64,000 bases of DNA from Jacaranda mimosifolia (GCA_018894105.1 CM032133.1:18366501-18430500); one strand, 5' to 3'. Positions 36,400 to 48,171 are shown, counted from the stretch's first letter. The notes: a model not told the origin generated them from the sequence alone. A program made the numbers and translations.

Positions 36400-37850
36400 A
36401 ATCCATTGTTTGAAATCTGCTAACAAAAACCTTGTCTATAAGTAGGAGGAGATTGGCAAATAGTTCCTTGATTTCTACCAAAAGCTATTTACCTCAAACC
36501 TAGATTGTGATCATCCCTCATTTCCGTTGAATTTGGATGGCCTCTTTCCGAGTGTTACCATGGAGAAAGATAATCAAAATTTGTGTGTTGTTCCAACGAA
36601 GGAGGAAATTAACCAAGTTGTGTTTGATATGACTCCTCTAAAAAGCCCAGGTCCTGATGGCTTCCCACCAATTTTCTTTAAAAAAATTTGGCGCATTGTT
36701 GGGCAAGAGGTTATCCTGGTTGTCCAACATTTTTTCATCTCTGGGTTTCTCCTTTGTGCAATTAATTATACTTTCATCACTCTAATTCCCAAGAGTGATA
36801 AGGCCAACTCCGTGGATCAATTCAGACTGATTAGCTTGTGTAATGTTTCCTACAAAATCATTTCTAAAATTTTGCAGAATAGATTGAAACCTCTCTTAAG
36901 CAAAATCATCACCCCATTTCAAATGGCATTTGTTCCTAGTCGCACCATTAATGATATTGTCTCTCATGAAAAAATGAACTATCTTCACAAGAAAAGAAAG
37001 GGAAAAAGGGCTTCATGGCAATCAAAATGATCTTACAAAAATTTATGATCGACCTCTCCTTATCCAAATCCTTAGATGCTTGGGCTTCAATGCTAAGTTC
37101 TCAAACTAGATTTTTTAATGTATTTCCACTACTTGTTTCTCGTTCCTCATCAATAGTTCGATGTTTGGCCACTTTACACCATCTAGGGGGATTAGACAAG
37201 GTGACCCTCTTTCTCTTTTTTTATTCATCCTCTATGTTGAATTTCTATGTTATTCATCCTCTATGTTGAATTGCTCTCTCGAATTATTCTTTGAGAGGAA
37301 AATCGATCTAAATAAAGGGAGTGAAGGTAAGTAGAACTGCCCTGAGTATTTTGCATTTACTTTATGCTGGTGACCTTAATATCTTTTTGTAGGGCCTCCA
37401 TCGAAGATGCTCATGCAGTCTCGAATTGCCTTCGATTGTTTGAAGAATGGTCCTGCCAAGTTGCAAACCCAACCAAGTCTTTTATCCACTTTAGTTAGAA
37501 TGTTGACTTGGTCACAAATAGAAATATCATTAGTGTCTTTGGTACTCATGAATATTTGCATAAATCAAAACATCTTGGCCTTTCTTTTTGTAAACATGTC
37601 TCAAGAAAAGTTGTTTTCTATGACCTTGTTGACAAAATGCCTAATAAATTGGTTGGTTGGAAAGCTTGGTGTCTTTCTCAGACGGGTAGAATGGCCAATA
37701 ACTCTTCTTGAGTTTGGCGGGATATTGTTCGATATAAGGAAATTATCTTGGCAAGAGCGTGCTTTCATGTCTCCATTCACTCAGACATTCAAATTTGGGA
37801 AGATCCTTGGATCCAAAGTTTTGAGAAGTTTATCTCGTTGAAACCATCTG
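36400..37850 (+). pseudogene. LINE ORF2 reverse transcriptase domain, broken
   Basis: Conserved blocks in order: PLKSPGPDGFPPIFFKKIW near 36635; LIPKSDKANSVDQFRLISLC near 36782; KIISKILQNRLKPLLS near 36858; and FQMAFVPSRTINDIV near 36917. After a frameshift a RQGD-PLSLF-like block lies near 37190. The catalytic motif reads YAGD (codons at 37363-37374), with the first Asp replaced by Gly (GGT at 37369). A small direct duplication of TTCATCCTCTATGTTGAATT occurs at about 37223-37270. The polymerase is therefore inactive. Confidence 0.85.
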
Positions 37851-37959
37851 CTGACATCCTTGTCCAACACTCAAATCTTTGGCTAGTGAGTGACCTTATG
37901 GACAATGACCTTGCTTGTTGGAACACTTCCCTCCTTCTAGATCTTTTTGATGGTGAAGT

Positions 37960-38340
37960 GGTCTCTGCGATTTAGAATTCATATTCCATCTTATGTGGAA
38001 CCCAAAATTCTTTTTTCGAACCCCTCCAAGTCAGAGGCTTTCTCGGTGAAAAGTGCTTTCACTCTTATCCAAAATGTCTTATCTCGTTGTTCTCCTCAAT
38101 TAGAATCAATTGGTAACAAAATTTGGGGTCTCAAAATCCACAATTAGCACAAACTTTTTTCTTTGGAAGGCATTTCATGATGTCCTCTCCACAAAAGGCA
38201 TATTACTTTGCATATTTCAGGTGGATGATGCAACATGTCCTTTTTGCCACATTGAGATTGAAACCTCTTATCATATCTTCTTTTTATGCCCCGTTGCTGT
38301 TAAAGTTTGGCTCTCTTCTAAGTGATGTATACAGTCTCGT
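37960..38340 (+). pseudogene. LINE zf-RVT segment
   Basis: After a region of low similarity, the block FFLWKAFHDVLSTKGIL near 38155 and the Cys/His pattern CPFCHIEIETSYHIFFLCP near 38240-38296 mark the zinc-binding domain that follows RT in plant LINEs. Frames change at about 38140. Confidence 0.75.
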
Positions 38341-39173
38341 GCATTCAGTCGCATTTCTTTGAAACAATGGTTCCTCATTATCTTGGATAAGGAAAGTGGC
38401 CTCCTCCCACCCCCATGTTTTATTGAAGAATTTATTGTGTTTTGGACTTGTACTCTTTATCTCATCTAGAATGCTCGTAACTCTCTCTTCCATGACAATA
38501 AGAAACCACTGCACAAGCTGATCAGATGGCAAAAGTTCACTGGTATGCACAAACTCAAAAAGCTTTTTCATGTGTTCATTCCTCTTCTTGGAGCTCCCCC
38601 CCTTATGGTTGGATCAAGGTTAATTCTTATGTGGCTTTTGATAAAAGTGTTGGTGTCACAACTTTCATAGTTCGAAACCATAATAGTTCTTTCCTTTTTG
38701 CTTTTGCCCATTCTTCACATGCAGAAAAGGGAAAAATGCAATTTTAGTCCCTTATCTTTTGACACATGTCAATTTGGTCCATTAAATATTTTGAATTTTA
38801 AAAAATATCCTAAGACTAAGAAATTCAGCACATTTAGTCCATTTTATCGCAATTTTGGTCCATTTTGCCATAAAATTGCACCCTCCGAGCATGTGATAGG
38901 AAATTTGGGGATTTGCTGACACTTGTCCAATTTTTTCCACCTCCTCAAGCTCATTTGGCAAAATCCACCATGTCATCCAACACATCACGCCACATCAGCA
39001 CCATTGGAAAAAAAGGGGACAATGTTAAAAGCTTTCTTTGGCTATTTCTAGGCAATTTTTTCCACCTCCTCAAGCTCATTGGGCAAAATCCACCATGTCA
39101 TCCGACACATCACGCCACATCAGCACCACTGGAAAAGAAGGGGACAATGTTAAAAGCCTTCTTTTGCTGTTTC

Positions 39174-39225
39174 TGGGAATCGAACTTGAGACATATAAAA
39201 AACAAGCCAGACAACCACAGCACCA
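39174..39225 (-). ncRNA. tRNA-like A-box/B-box module in the left arm of the foldback element
   Basis: On the minus strand TGGTGCTGTGG (39225-39215) resembles the A box, with the usual central A replaced by T. AAGTTCGATTCCC (39186-39174) matches the B box. It is the inverted counterpart of the module at 40216-40270. No cloverleaf can be completed, so this is not a tRNA gene. Confidence 0.45.
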
Positions 39226-40215
39226 AACGATCGCATGGGATTTGGGTATTCAATTTTTTTATATGTCCAAAAACTGAATATATTTGCAAATTAAAAATAT
39301 ATATATTTTCAAATTAAAAATGATATATTTGTAGATTAAAAAAATATAACATCTAAAACTCTATCTCTCTCTTATCTCCATCTGGGTCTATCTCTTTCTA
39401 TCTTTAATTTTGTCTTTTTAGTTGAAGATTTTCAAACTTTTTCTATTCAATAAATAATGAAAATTTGTTTTTAATTTATTTGAAATAAATTAATGAATAT
39501 TAAATTTGTAAACAAAATAAAATCTTTTAATTTTTTAATTCATAATAACTAAATTAACAAAAATAAATTTTATAATTTTTTTTATAAGTAATACAAACTA
39601 AATTAACAAAAAATATGTATATAAATTTTAATGAAAATTAAATTTATAATTTTTTAATAAAAAGAAAATAAAATTTTGTTAGTTTAATGAAAACAAGATA
39701 AATGCTTTTTGTTACTTTAATGTTTATTTTTAATGAAAATTAAATTTATAATTTTTTAATAAAGAGAAAATAAAACTTTGTTAGTTTAATGAAAACAAGA
39801 TAAATGCTTTTTGTTACTTTAATGTTTATTTTTATTAAAAAATTAAAAAAAAATGTTTTTGTTAATTTAGTTATTATGAATTAAAAAATTAAAAAAAATT
39901 ATTTTGTTTACAAATTTAAAAAATACAAATTTAATCTTCATTGATTTATTTCAAATAAATTAAAAACAAATTTTCATTATTTATTTTTTATTGAATAGAA
40001 AAGGTTTGAAAATCTTCAACTAAAAAGACAAAATTAAAGATAGAAAGAGATAGACCCAGATGGAGATAAGAGAGAGATAGAGTTTTAGATGTTATATTTC
40101 TTTTAATCTACAAATATATCATTTTTAATTTGAAAATATATATTTTTTAATTTGCAAATATATTCAGTTTTTGGACATATAAAAAAATTGAATGCCTAAA
40201 TCCCATGAGCTCATT

Positions 40216-40270
40216 TGGTGCAGTGGTTGTCTGGCTTGTTTTTTATACTGAATGTTTCAAGTTCGATTCC
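40216..40270 (+). ncRNA. tRNA-like A-box/B-box module in the right arm of the foldback element
   Basis: TGGTGCAGTGG (40216-40226) fits the A-box consensus TRGYNNANNGG exactly. AGTTCGATTCC (40260-40270) fits the B box with one change at its first base. The start-to-start distance is 44 bp, as in a tRNA. It suggests a tRNA- or SINE-derived polymerase III promoter captured in the element. The acceptor stem is not recognisable. Confidence 0.5.
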
Positions 40271-40980
40271 TAGAAATAGCAAAAGAAGGCTTTTAACATT
40301 GTCCCCTTATTTTCCAGTGGTGCTGCTGTGGTGGGTGACATGGTGGATTTTGCCAAATGAGCTTGAGGAGGTGGAAAAAATTGGACAAATGTCAGCAAAT
40401 CCCCAAATTTCCTATCACGTGCTCGGAGGGTGCAATATTCCGGTGAAATGGACCAAAATTGCTATAAAATGAACTCAATGTGCTGAAATTTTTTAGTCTT
40501 AGGATGCTTTTTGAAATTCAAAATATTTAATGGACCAAACTGACGTGTGTCAAAAGATGAGGGACTAAAATTGTATTTTCCCCTACAGAAGACTCGACTA
40601 CTGTTGAAACTCTAACAATTCTACATGCTTTTGAGTCTCTCAATCGTGTTGGGGTGGACAAAGTAATATTTGAGAGTGATTCCCTTCTTACTATCTCTTG
40701 GCTTAATGGAACTATCGCAAATATTAATTGGTCTGCGAAAGCATTGGTGGAAAATGCTAGAAGGTTTTGGACGAAATGGCCTCGTTGGAGAATTAGAAAG
40801 ATCCCCCAGAGCTTTGAACCGCGCAGCTCATGCTGTTGCTAAATGGGCTCTAAAATTTGATGGGAATGGAGTTGTTCCTTTCATTGCTTTCCGGTGGATG
40901 CACTTTGTGATGGTGGTTCACCTCAGTTCTTGTACTCTCAATTGTCATTTTAATGAAGCATTTTATTTTGTCAAAATATA

Positions 40981-41072
40981 ACCAAACATGCATCTATTTT
41001 CCCTCCAAAATATCAAAATACACTTTTCCAAAATACTCTCTTTTATTCTTTACTATACCAAAAAATTCTCCA

Positions 41073-41127
<55 letters not shown>

Positions 41128-41515
41128 CATATATATTATTATTTTTACAATAAAAAATATTATTCAATTCCATTTTCACCCAAAACACCAACAAAAAAGA
41201 TTGATTTGACGATTATAGTAAAAAATGTCTCATCCAAAATATAAACAAACATACAAATACTCCCCAAAATAAATTTCTAATTATTCCCCAAAATATAAAT
41301 AAACATTTATCACATTCTCTAGTACTACTTTCACATTCCCAACCCCACTCAAAATTCATTTCCCCAATACATAAATCACAATCACATACAAAATATACCA
41401 AACATTCCCTTACTAATTAATTGTTCTTACCTAACAAATATTAATTATCTTTTATTGATAAAAATGACCCCATGGAAAACAAAATACTATATGCATACAT
41501 ATCATATAAATATCT
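40981..41515. repeat. AC-rich segment with (CA)n(TA)n microsatellite
   Basis: A CA run at 41079-41114 is followed by TA to 41127. The surrounding C/A-rich sequence (CCCCAAAATATAAATAAACA near 41286) resembles part of a MITE-like segment at 48220-48475. No boundaries can be set. Confidence 0.4.
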
Positions 41516-43199
41516 CACTACCAAAAAATGAGCTTTAGTGACCGATTGGTGACCGATTAATAATAAATTTAAATATAATATTTTAAAAAAATTAGTGACG
41601 GATTAGTGACTGATCAGTGACCGAATTAGTGACCGAAGAAAAGCGGTCACTAAATCGGTTACTAATTAGTGACCGAACTCTTTTGTCAATCACTAAATTG
41701 TGCGGTCACTAATTAGTGGCCGAACTCTTTTTTCGGTCACTAATATTAGTGACCGCACAAAGCAGTCACTAATTAGTGACCGAATTAAGAGTTCGGTCAC
41801 TAGTATTAATGACCGTATAAAGCAGTCACTAATTGATCACCACGTTTTTCAATTAATAAATGGTCACAAATATAAAATTTTATTTTTTACATATTCTTGT
41901 AATATGAAAGCATAAAATTTATGTAACACTTATATAAGTAATAAAATATTGTGTTTGCTATTAACATATATATATATTTGATAATAATATATGTATATAT
42001 AAAAAATATAAAAATATACGTACATATACAAATATATAACCACTAAATATTTCTATATAATATCCATATAATTGAACATTAATTTATTAATATATATAGA
42101 TACACAAAGAAATAAACAAGAATGATATTCTTATACAAAGAAAAAATGAGAATTAATTAATATATACACATCAATAATATATATATACGTGTATTATGTG
42201 TAAATAAATACTTATAATATAATTAATAATATTATATATTAATTCGTATGTACAAGCATATATACGTATTATCATATATATGTGTAATCTATGTATTACT
42301 ATACATGTTAGTATGTATATACTATTTTTAATATGTTTATAATATATTATGATAAAATATACCTAAAATTTAAAAGTAATAGTTATAAATAAATATTTAT
42401 AATATAATTAATAATATTATATATTAATTTGTATTTATAAGTATATATACATATACCATATATATGTGTAAACTATTTACTACTATAAACAGTAATAAAT
42501 ATTAGTATTTATTATATATAAAAAAACTATTTATCACTATGCATATTAGTATGTATATACTATTTTTAATATGTTTATAATATTTTATGATAAAATATAC
42601 CTAAAATTTAAAAGTAATAGTTATAAATAAAAAATACAGTGCGTTATTATATTGAATAAATATTACACAAATATTAAATGAATAATTGCTATTTTTGTTA
42701 AATTTTAAAATGAAAAATAATAGTAACTTATACATAAGAATACTATAATTACTTTTTAATTTGTAAATATTATATATATTATATTGTTGAGACAAATGTA
42801 TGAAAATGTATATGGTGTAGTGGTCAGTTACTCATTTGAGCATAGCAAAGGTCTTGAGTTTGAATCCAGGAGGAAGCAAAGTTGAAGAGAAATATTTTTG
42901 ACTGATTAAAATTAGTGACCGAAATATGCGGTCACTAATCGGTCACTGATCAGTGACCGCATAGTAACATACACATTTTTTTTAATTTTTTTTAAATAAT
43001 TAGTGACCGTCATTTCAGTCACTAATCGGTCATTAATCAGTGACCGATAAAAGTCGGTCACTAACAGGTTTAGTGACCGAATTAGTGACTGAGACAAATT
43101 AGTGACGAGGGTTTTAATCGGTCACTAAACCTGTTAGTGACCATTTTTGTATATTTAGTGATCGATTTTTCGGTCACTAATACCTTTTTTTTTGTAGTT
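41516..43199. mobile_element. Non-autonomous CACTA element with AGTGACCGA subterminal repeats
   Basis: The left end is CACTACCAAAAAATG at 41516. The right end, reversed, is AACTACAAAAAAAAAGG, so its last base has changed. The target duplication TCT is present at 41513-41515 and 43200-43202. Both ends carry many copies of TTAGTGACCGA/TCGGTCACTAA (about 41540-41840 and 42905-43190). The middle is AT-rich with a direct duplication of about 150 bp or more (TATACCTAAAATTTAAAAGT near 42358 and 42596). No transposase is encoded. Confidence 0.85.
42813..42867 (+). ncRNA. tRNA-like A-box/B-box module inside the CACTA element
   Basis: TGGTGTAGTGG (42813-42823) fits the A box exactly. AGTTTGAATCC (42857-42867) fits the B box, with a C-to-T change in TTCGA. 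The start-to-start spacing is 44 bp, identical to the module at 40216. The sequence between and outside the boxes does not form a convincing cloverleaf. Confidence 0.5.
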
Positions 43200-43202
43200 T
43201 CT

Positions 43203-43344
43203 GCATATGCTAATAAAATAATTAAATAAATCTATCTTATTTAAAGTTATTTAAATCATTTAACAACTGCCCACCCTATTGATTCCCTAATATACGGGTC
43301 TATTAGAGCTATCCATTTCAATTGATTAGTCAAGATTTGGACGG

Positions 43345-43393
<49 letters not shown>

Positions 43394-43655
43394 TTATTTT
43401 TTTTAAATAACAATACTTAGAGTAATAAATTAGATTTTTTTTTAATTTCTCACAACAAATAGAAGTACCTATTTGTTCATAATTTCTTATATATTATTTA
43501 CTAATTTAGCATCAAAATTTATTAAAGCAGGAAATAGTCGCAGAGACATGCATATGAAACACACATGTAATGCATGTGAGCATCCAACGTACGAAAGTGC
43601 AGTGGCTTAGGGTTGCTTAGCTGATAGCTCGATCGATCGAGAGAGAAAGAGAGAG
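43203..43655. promoter_or_regulatory. Upstream region of the LIKE-COV gene
   Basis: Contains an (AAT)n microsatellite (43346-43393) and, just before the start codon, a GATC/GAGA-rich tract (43630-43655). Such GA-rich leaders are common in plant 5' UTRs. No clear TATA box is assigned. Confidence 0.4.
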
Positions 43656-46371
43656 ATGGGAGCGAGAGAGAAAGAGAGAGAGCTCGAACGCCTTATACCG
43701 TTGTCTGTTGGAGGCTAATCGATCAATGATAGCGCTGCCTCCAAATCCTCTTCTCCCTCTGATTCGCCGGATGCCTCCGCCTCCACTTCCGCCGGCAAGG
43801 AGGTTATCCCTCCCTTCTCTTCATTGCCCCATTATTTTAAGCCCTGAACTACCCGCATAATATAGTTAAAAACAATGAATAGTTATATTTCATTGTGTTT
43901 ATGCCGTCAGTTCTGATCAATTAATTTGGCATTGTTTCAATTCATTTTCGTTTTCATCAGGAGAATGATTTGTTTATTTTGAAATTTGAAGTCGTGGATT
44001 TAATCGAAAAATTAATATTTGAGAGGGCCACAATGTTTTGACTTCTGCAGGCATTTAGTATTGTGATTCGTAGTTGGGCGTGGAAAAAGTTTGTGACAGG
44101 ATGGTTAGTTTTTCAATGCCTTGAAACCATTTTATCCATATCTTTTCTTTATCATTTCATGTTCTCAGTTAAAATTATGTTTGCTGTTGAATCTGTTCTG
44201 CCTCTGTTTTACATGTTTAGATTCCACGGTGTGGTCTTTGTGCTCTGCGAACATCAAGTGTTGGCTTCCCTAAATTAGAATAAGAACCTTGCTAAGTCAC
44301 ATTCATTGAGTAAACCTATATGAACAAAATTGACTTAATCAATGAAGCGATGATGACTTAGTTGATTTTCCAAGAAAGAATACAGGAGATATGAAATAAT
44401 TTCCTCCCTCCCAAATGCTAGCTTTTATCTGCTAGTTAATAATGTATTAGTACAAGGAAAGGGGGTGGTGAGCTTTCTGCTCCTTGCTGGTAGCTATTGT
44501 AACCACATTTCTCTTCAGCTACATATAAACATTGAAAGGAAGATAACATTGAAACAGTAAAGTCAGCGGTATATTATTCTGTTTTGCTGCAAGTATACCC
44601 ACTTTGCTTGTAAATTGTCCAAAATCAATAGATGAAAAAATTAAGCTAACACAGCTAGATAAATAAAATCCCCTGAGACTTCTTGTTGCCATATTTAACT
44701 GTCTTATCTAATTCTGAAGTTTTCTTCTTTTTATATGAATATTAAACATTTTCAGAAGGAAAGAGTCCAGATATGGAAATTTGACAGCCAGGTTAAGTCT
44801 TCATGAAATTGTACACTCCACTTTATTGATTGGCACTTAAACACTAATATTACTAGTACAAGGACGTTCATCATTCATCATCAACATCTTATTAGCAATC
44901 ATTTTCTTTCTTTTGGAATGTCGTTATTTGAAGATTAAAAATGCATCTTGGATTCTCTAATGCCGTTTGACTGATATAATTTTGGCATTATGTGCAGCGT
45001 TATCCTACTTCCCCTAGCCATTACATTCTACACCACTTGGTGGTTCATTCATTTTGTGGATGGATTCTTCTCACCAATCTATAGTCATCTGGGTATCAAT
45101 GTATTCGGTATGAATTTAGCTTTTAATTACTATTCGCACAATACATATACATAATTATACAAAATATACTTATTTCATGCCGTATTAAATTCAAATTCAA
45201 ATTACTGAGAGAAATAATATGCAATCTATATTCATAATTAAATATACTTAGAATCAACCTTGCATAGATGTGGCTTTAATATTGACGTTCAGTTATATTT
45301 TTTCTTTGTTGACATTTCATAGTTTGCATTTTACATATGTGAAAGATACAAGGTGACACTTGTCTCAAATGGGGCATATAACTGTTCATGCAAGAAAAAT
45401 GTATCTTCTCCACATATTGTTCAGAAAAAACTGCAATGACTATACAATTCTGTTCTTCGGCCTGCCACTTTGCCTGCATCATTGTGAAATATAAGAAGAA
45501 AGGTCATCTCTAAAAATCCGGTCAATGATAATGGCGCTTAACGATTGTTTCCTGGCGTACAAGCTTTCTAGAGATTGTACTGTGGCAAAACCAAGATAAT
45601 TTTAACTTCCTAGATTCCTGTCAAGTTAATCAAGGAAATAAGTGGAGTTAGCCACTGTTTCAAACAATGAAGAATTTCTTTGCACATGCTAAGTGTAATT
45701 AACCTCTGCTTCTAGTTTTAACTAGTAATGAACAGGTCTTGGATTTGTAACCTCAATTTCTTTCATCTTCCTGGTTGGAGTGTTCATGTCCTCGTGGGTG
45801 GGTGCCTCGCTTCTTGCATTAGGAGAATGGTTCATTGTAAAGATGCCCCTTATGAGCTACATATATGCTGCCTCAAAACAAATTAGTGCAGCCATTTCTC
45901 CAGGTAAATCTAACATGTTTTACCATGAATTTCAAGTGATTCAGGCACTGAACTCAATATCACTTGTTCAGATCAGTCTTCTCATGCCTTCAAGGAAGTG
46001 GCTATTGTAAGGCATCCCCATCTTGGGGAGTATGCATTTGGTTTTATTACATCATCTGTCATTCTTCGTGAAAGTACAGGCGCAGAGGAGCTTTGTTGTG
46101 TTTATGTGCCCACTAACCACCTTTATCTCGGAGATATATTTCTTATCAATTCAAAGGATATTATTAGGCCTAATCTTTCTGTCAGAGAGGCCATAGGTAA
46201 AACCTTGAGCAGACTGCGATGCTTAGACTTGCAATGACATTAGGGACCACTGACGTTGCTGTTTTTTCCTTTGCTTATGTCACAGAAATTGTCATCTCTG
46301 GAGGAATGTCTATACCAAAGTTGTTGACCACTGTGGATGCAGGATTGACAGTGTCTCCAAGAGTTGTGTAA
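43656..46371 (+). CDS. LCV: LIKE-COV (DUF502) membrane protein gene, six exons, with an in-frame TAA in exon 1
   Basis: Exons: 43656-43802, 44051-44103, 44998-45107, 45736-45903, 45972-46196 and 46286-46371, all with GT-AG introns and consistent phase. They total 789 bp, or 262 residues. Key segments: RERELERLIP at the start; RSWAWKKFVTG; the first membrane helix LLPLAITFYTTWWFIHFVDG; GFFSPIYSHLG; a second helix (SISFIFLVGVFMSSW); the KQISAAISP loop; RHPHLGEYAFGFITSSV; and VPTNHLYLGDIFLI. The COV1/LCV family affects vascular patterning and Golgi/TGN function in Arabidopsis. Codon 21 (43716-43718) is TAA where the family usually has Glu or similar, and no in-frame ATG follows until exon 4. It is therefore either a recent nonsense allele, a sequence error, or a gene with an alternative first exon. 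All other positions look intact. Confidence 0.88.
43716..43718 (+). other. Premature stop codon in LIKE-COV exon 1
   Basis: The frame set by the conserved SAASKSSSPSDSP stretch and by every downstream exon reads G-G-stop-S-I-N-D here. A single base change (GAA or CAA to TAA) would explain it. Confidence 0.8.
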
Positions 46372-46618
46372 TCCACAATGCCAGAAGTTTAATTGGGACT
46401 TGAATTTTTGAAGGTGCAAACTCCCCATTCCGTAATATTTAGATAGAACACAGAGGTAGGTTTGGTGTATCTTTAGTTGTAGCAAAAGAATAACATTGAT
46501 AACAGAGAGAGATTTCTCTTTGGTACATATATATTCATTTGTTTATCCGACTCTAATTCTTTTTCTGGAACCTTTGTGGGATGCAACTATTCTTCAAAGA
46601 TTTACAGTTGTTTAGCTA
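46372..46618 (+). other. 3' UTR and downstream flank of LIKE-COV
   Basis: Ordinary AT-rich 3' sequence up to the target duplication of the next element. Confidence 0.4.
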
Positions 46619-47131
46619 GTTATCCAGGCTAATTTACAAAAATATAGCCAAAAACCAATTTTAACAATACCGCATTTTTAAAAAGATTACAAAACTACGG
46701 TAAGCCGTGGCACGCAGCCACGCCTCACCACGAATTTTTCTTTCTTTTTTTTTTTTTTTTATAGAAAATTGGCCAGGCCACGCCCCTTGTGCTGAATTTT
46801 TTTTTTAATTCCCGAATGATTTAAGGTTTATTTTTCTTTTAGAAGATGTTTGATAGGTTGATGTAAGCTCTAATATTGTGTATAATTTAATATAGAATAT
46901 TTTATTTTATATTCAAAATTTAAGTAACTAAATTTTTTTAAATATTTAAAATGAGCCAAAAAAAAGTAGTATAAATTTTGAATTTTTTTAATAAATATTT
47001 TATTTTATAAAATACAAGTGATTGAAACATGTTTCTATAAATTGACTATACTCTGTACTTATTTCAATTGACGTAATACATAACTCTTGAAGGAATGCTT
47101 GTAATGCTAAAGACAGGTGTTGTCTTCCATT

Positions 47132-47834
47132 TAGGGCTGTCAACATGTCAAATTTGGATCGGATCTGTCATATTCGAATTTGAATTTGATTAACAAAATT
47201 AATATTCGAATTCAACCCGAAATTCTGTAGGATCTTTGTTAATCAGTATCATATCCATATCCGATGGATATCCAAAATTCAATTAAAAAATTTGATCTGA
47301 TTTAATTTTTTTCTTTCTTTTTTTTCCTTTTAAATTTTATAAAAATATTGTATTTATAAAGTAAATATATGTCATATTTGAATTTTTAACAACTTTTTAT
47401 TATATATTAGTTCAAAGGTTAAATATTTTAATACTAAACTCATGTTTTACATTATATTAATGTATAGATGAATTATATGTTATTATATTTGATATTTTAT
47501 CAATATCTCTCTTATTTTTAGGTTAAAAACTCAATATTAATAATATAATATAAACGTTAATATATATATTAGGTTAATATAATACATAGATTTTATTTTA
47601 AAATTTTCATTAACATTATATATAAGAGTATTAATTTAATAAAAAATATTAAGGTTCGGATTCGGATCTTTAACAGATCGGATTGCTTTGTTCTATATCC
47701 GATCCACTTATTTCAAATTTTGAATATTTATAATCGGATCTAATCCATCGAATATTTTAATCGAATAAAAATTCTAAAATTCGAATCGAATTCAGATCGG
47801 ATTCGAATTAAAATCTGATCCATTGACAACCCTA
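47132..47834. mobile_element. hAT-type MITE nested in the Mutator-like element
   Basis: Ends TAGGGCTGTCAA and, reversed, TAGGGTTGTCAA. The inverted repeats continue as GATCGGATCTG-type sequence. The 8-bp flanks CTTCCATT (47124-47131) and CTTCCACT (47835-47842) differ at one base, fitting a hAT target duplication. No coding region is present. Confidence 0.82.
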
Positions 47835-48171
47835 CTTCCACTATTATGTATATCATATATTGTATATACAATATATTATATATTATGTAATAGATTATAT
47901 CTTGCATACTAAGTAATATAATTATAATATAATTAATATATAATTAATTTGTAAAATGCGATATACATAATTTATAACAGATATAATTTTTTTAAATATA
48001 TATAATATTTATAAATTTTTTTTTAAAATTTCATTTAATATGAATTTATTTTATTATTTAATTTAAAAAATTTAACTTATTATAAATATCATTAATAATT
48101 AATATAAAATTATTAGCATTTCAATTACTTAATAACTACTAATTTACTTCAATTACTTAAATACTTGGGGA

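Larger units (their letters stand above)
38728..40582. mobile_element. Foldback/Mutator-like element, nearly all inverted repeat
   Basis: The ends are AGGGAAAAATGCAATTTTAG on the left and, reversed, GGGAAAATACAATTTTAGTC on the right. The complementary arms extend almost to the centre (for example GTTGAAGATTTTCAAACTTT near 39421 against its complement near 40000). The flanks ATGCAGAAA (38719-38727) and CTACAGAAG (40583-40591) look like a 9-bp duplication with three differences. The left arm contains a ~123-bp tandem duplication (38929-39051 and 39052-39174), and the right arm has one copy. The centre holds a ~103-bp direct duplication (39627-39729, 39730-39832). No protein is encoded. Confidence 0.85.
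38590..40965 (+). pseudogene. LINE C-terminal RNase H, split by a foldback element
   Basis: The 5' part (38595-38727) encodes PPYGWIKVNSYVAFDKSVG and IVRNHNSS. The 3' part (40583-40965) encodes TTVETLTILHAFESL, VIFESDSLLTISWLN and, after a frameshift near 40795, ALNRAAHAVAKWAL. The two halves join directly across the insertion if one copy of the ~9-bp duplication is removed. This type of RNase H is typical of plant L1 elements. Confidence 0.82.
33371..40980 (+). mobile_element. L1-type LINE (non-LTR retrotransposon), decayed and interrupted
   Basis: In order: an ORF1 with DUF4283 and a CCHC-type knuckle, an apurinic-type endonuclease, reverse transcriptase, a zf-RVT segment, and a C-terminal RNase H of the plant L1 type. 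The RNase H is split by a foldback element at 38728-40582. Frameshifts and stops occur throughout. No clear poly(A) tail or target duplication is seen, so the ends are approximate. Confidence 0.88.

Noticed and set aside
40207..40280. Candidate tRNA gene
   Set aside because: A and B boxes fit, but no acceptor, D or anticodon stems can be formed, and the copy in the opposite arm belongs to the same transposon.
40981..41410. Possible MITE resembling 48220-48475
   Set aside because: The ends are similar in direct rather than inverted orientation and no target duplication is visible, so boundaries cannot be supported.
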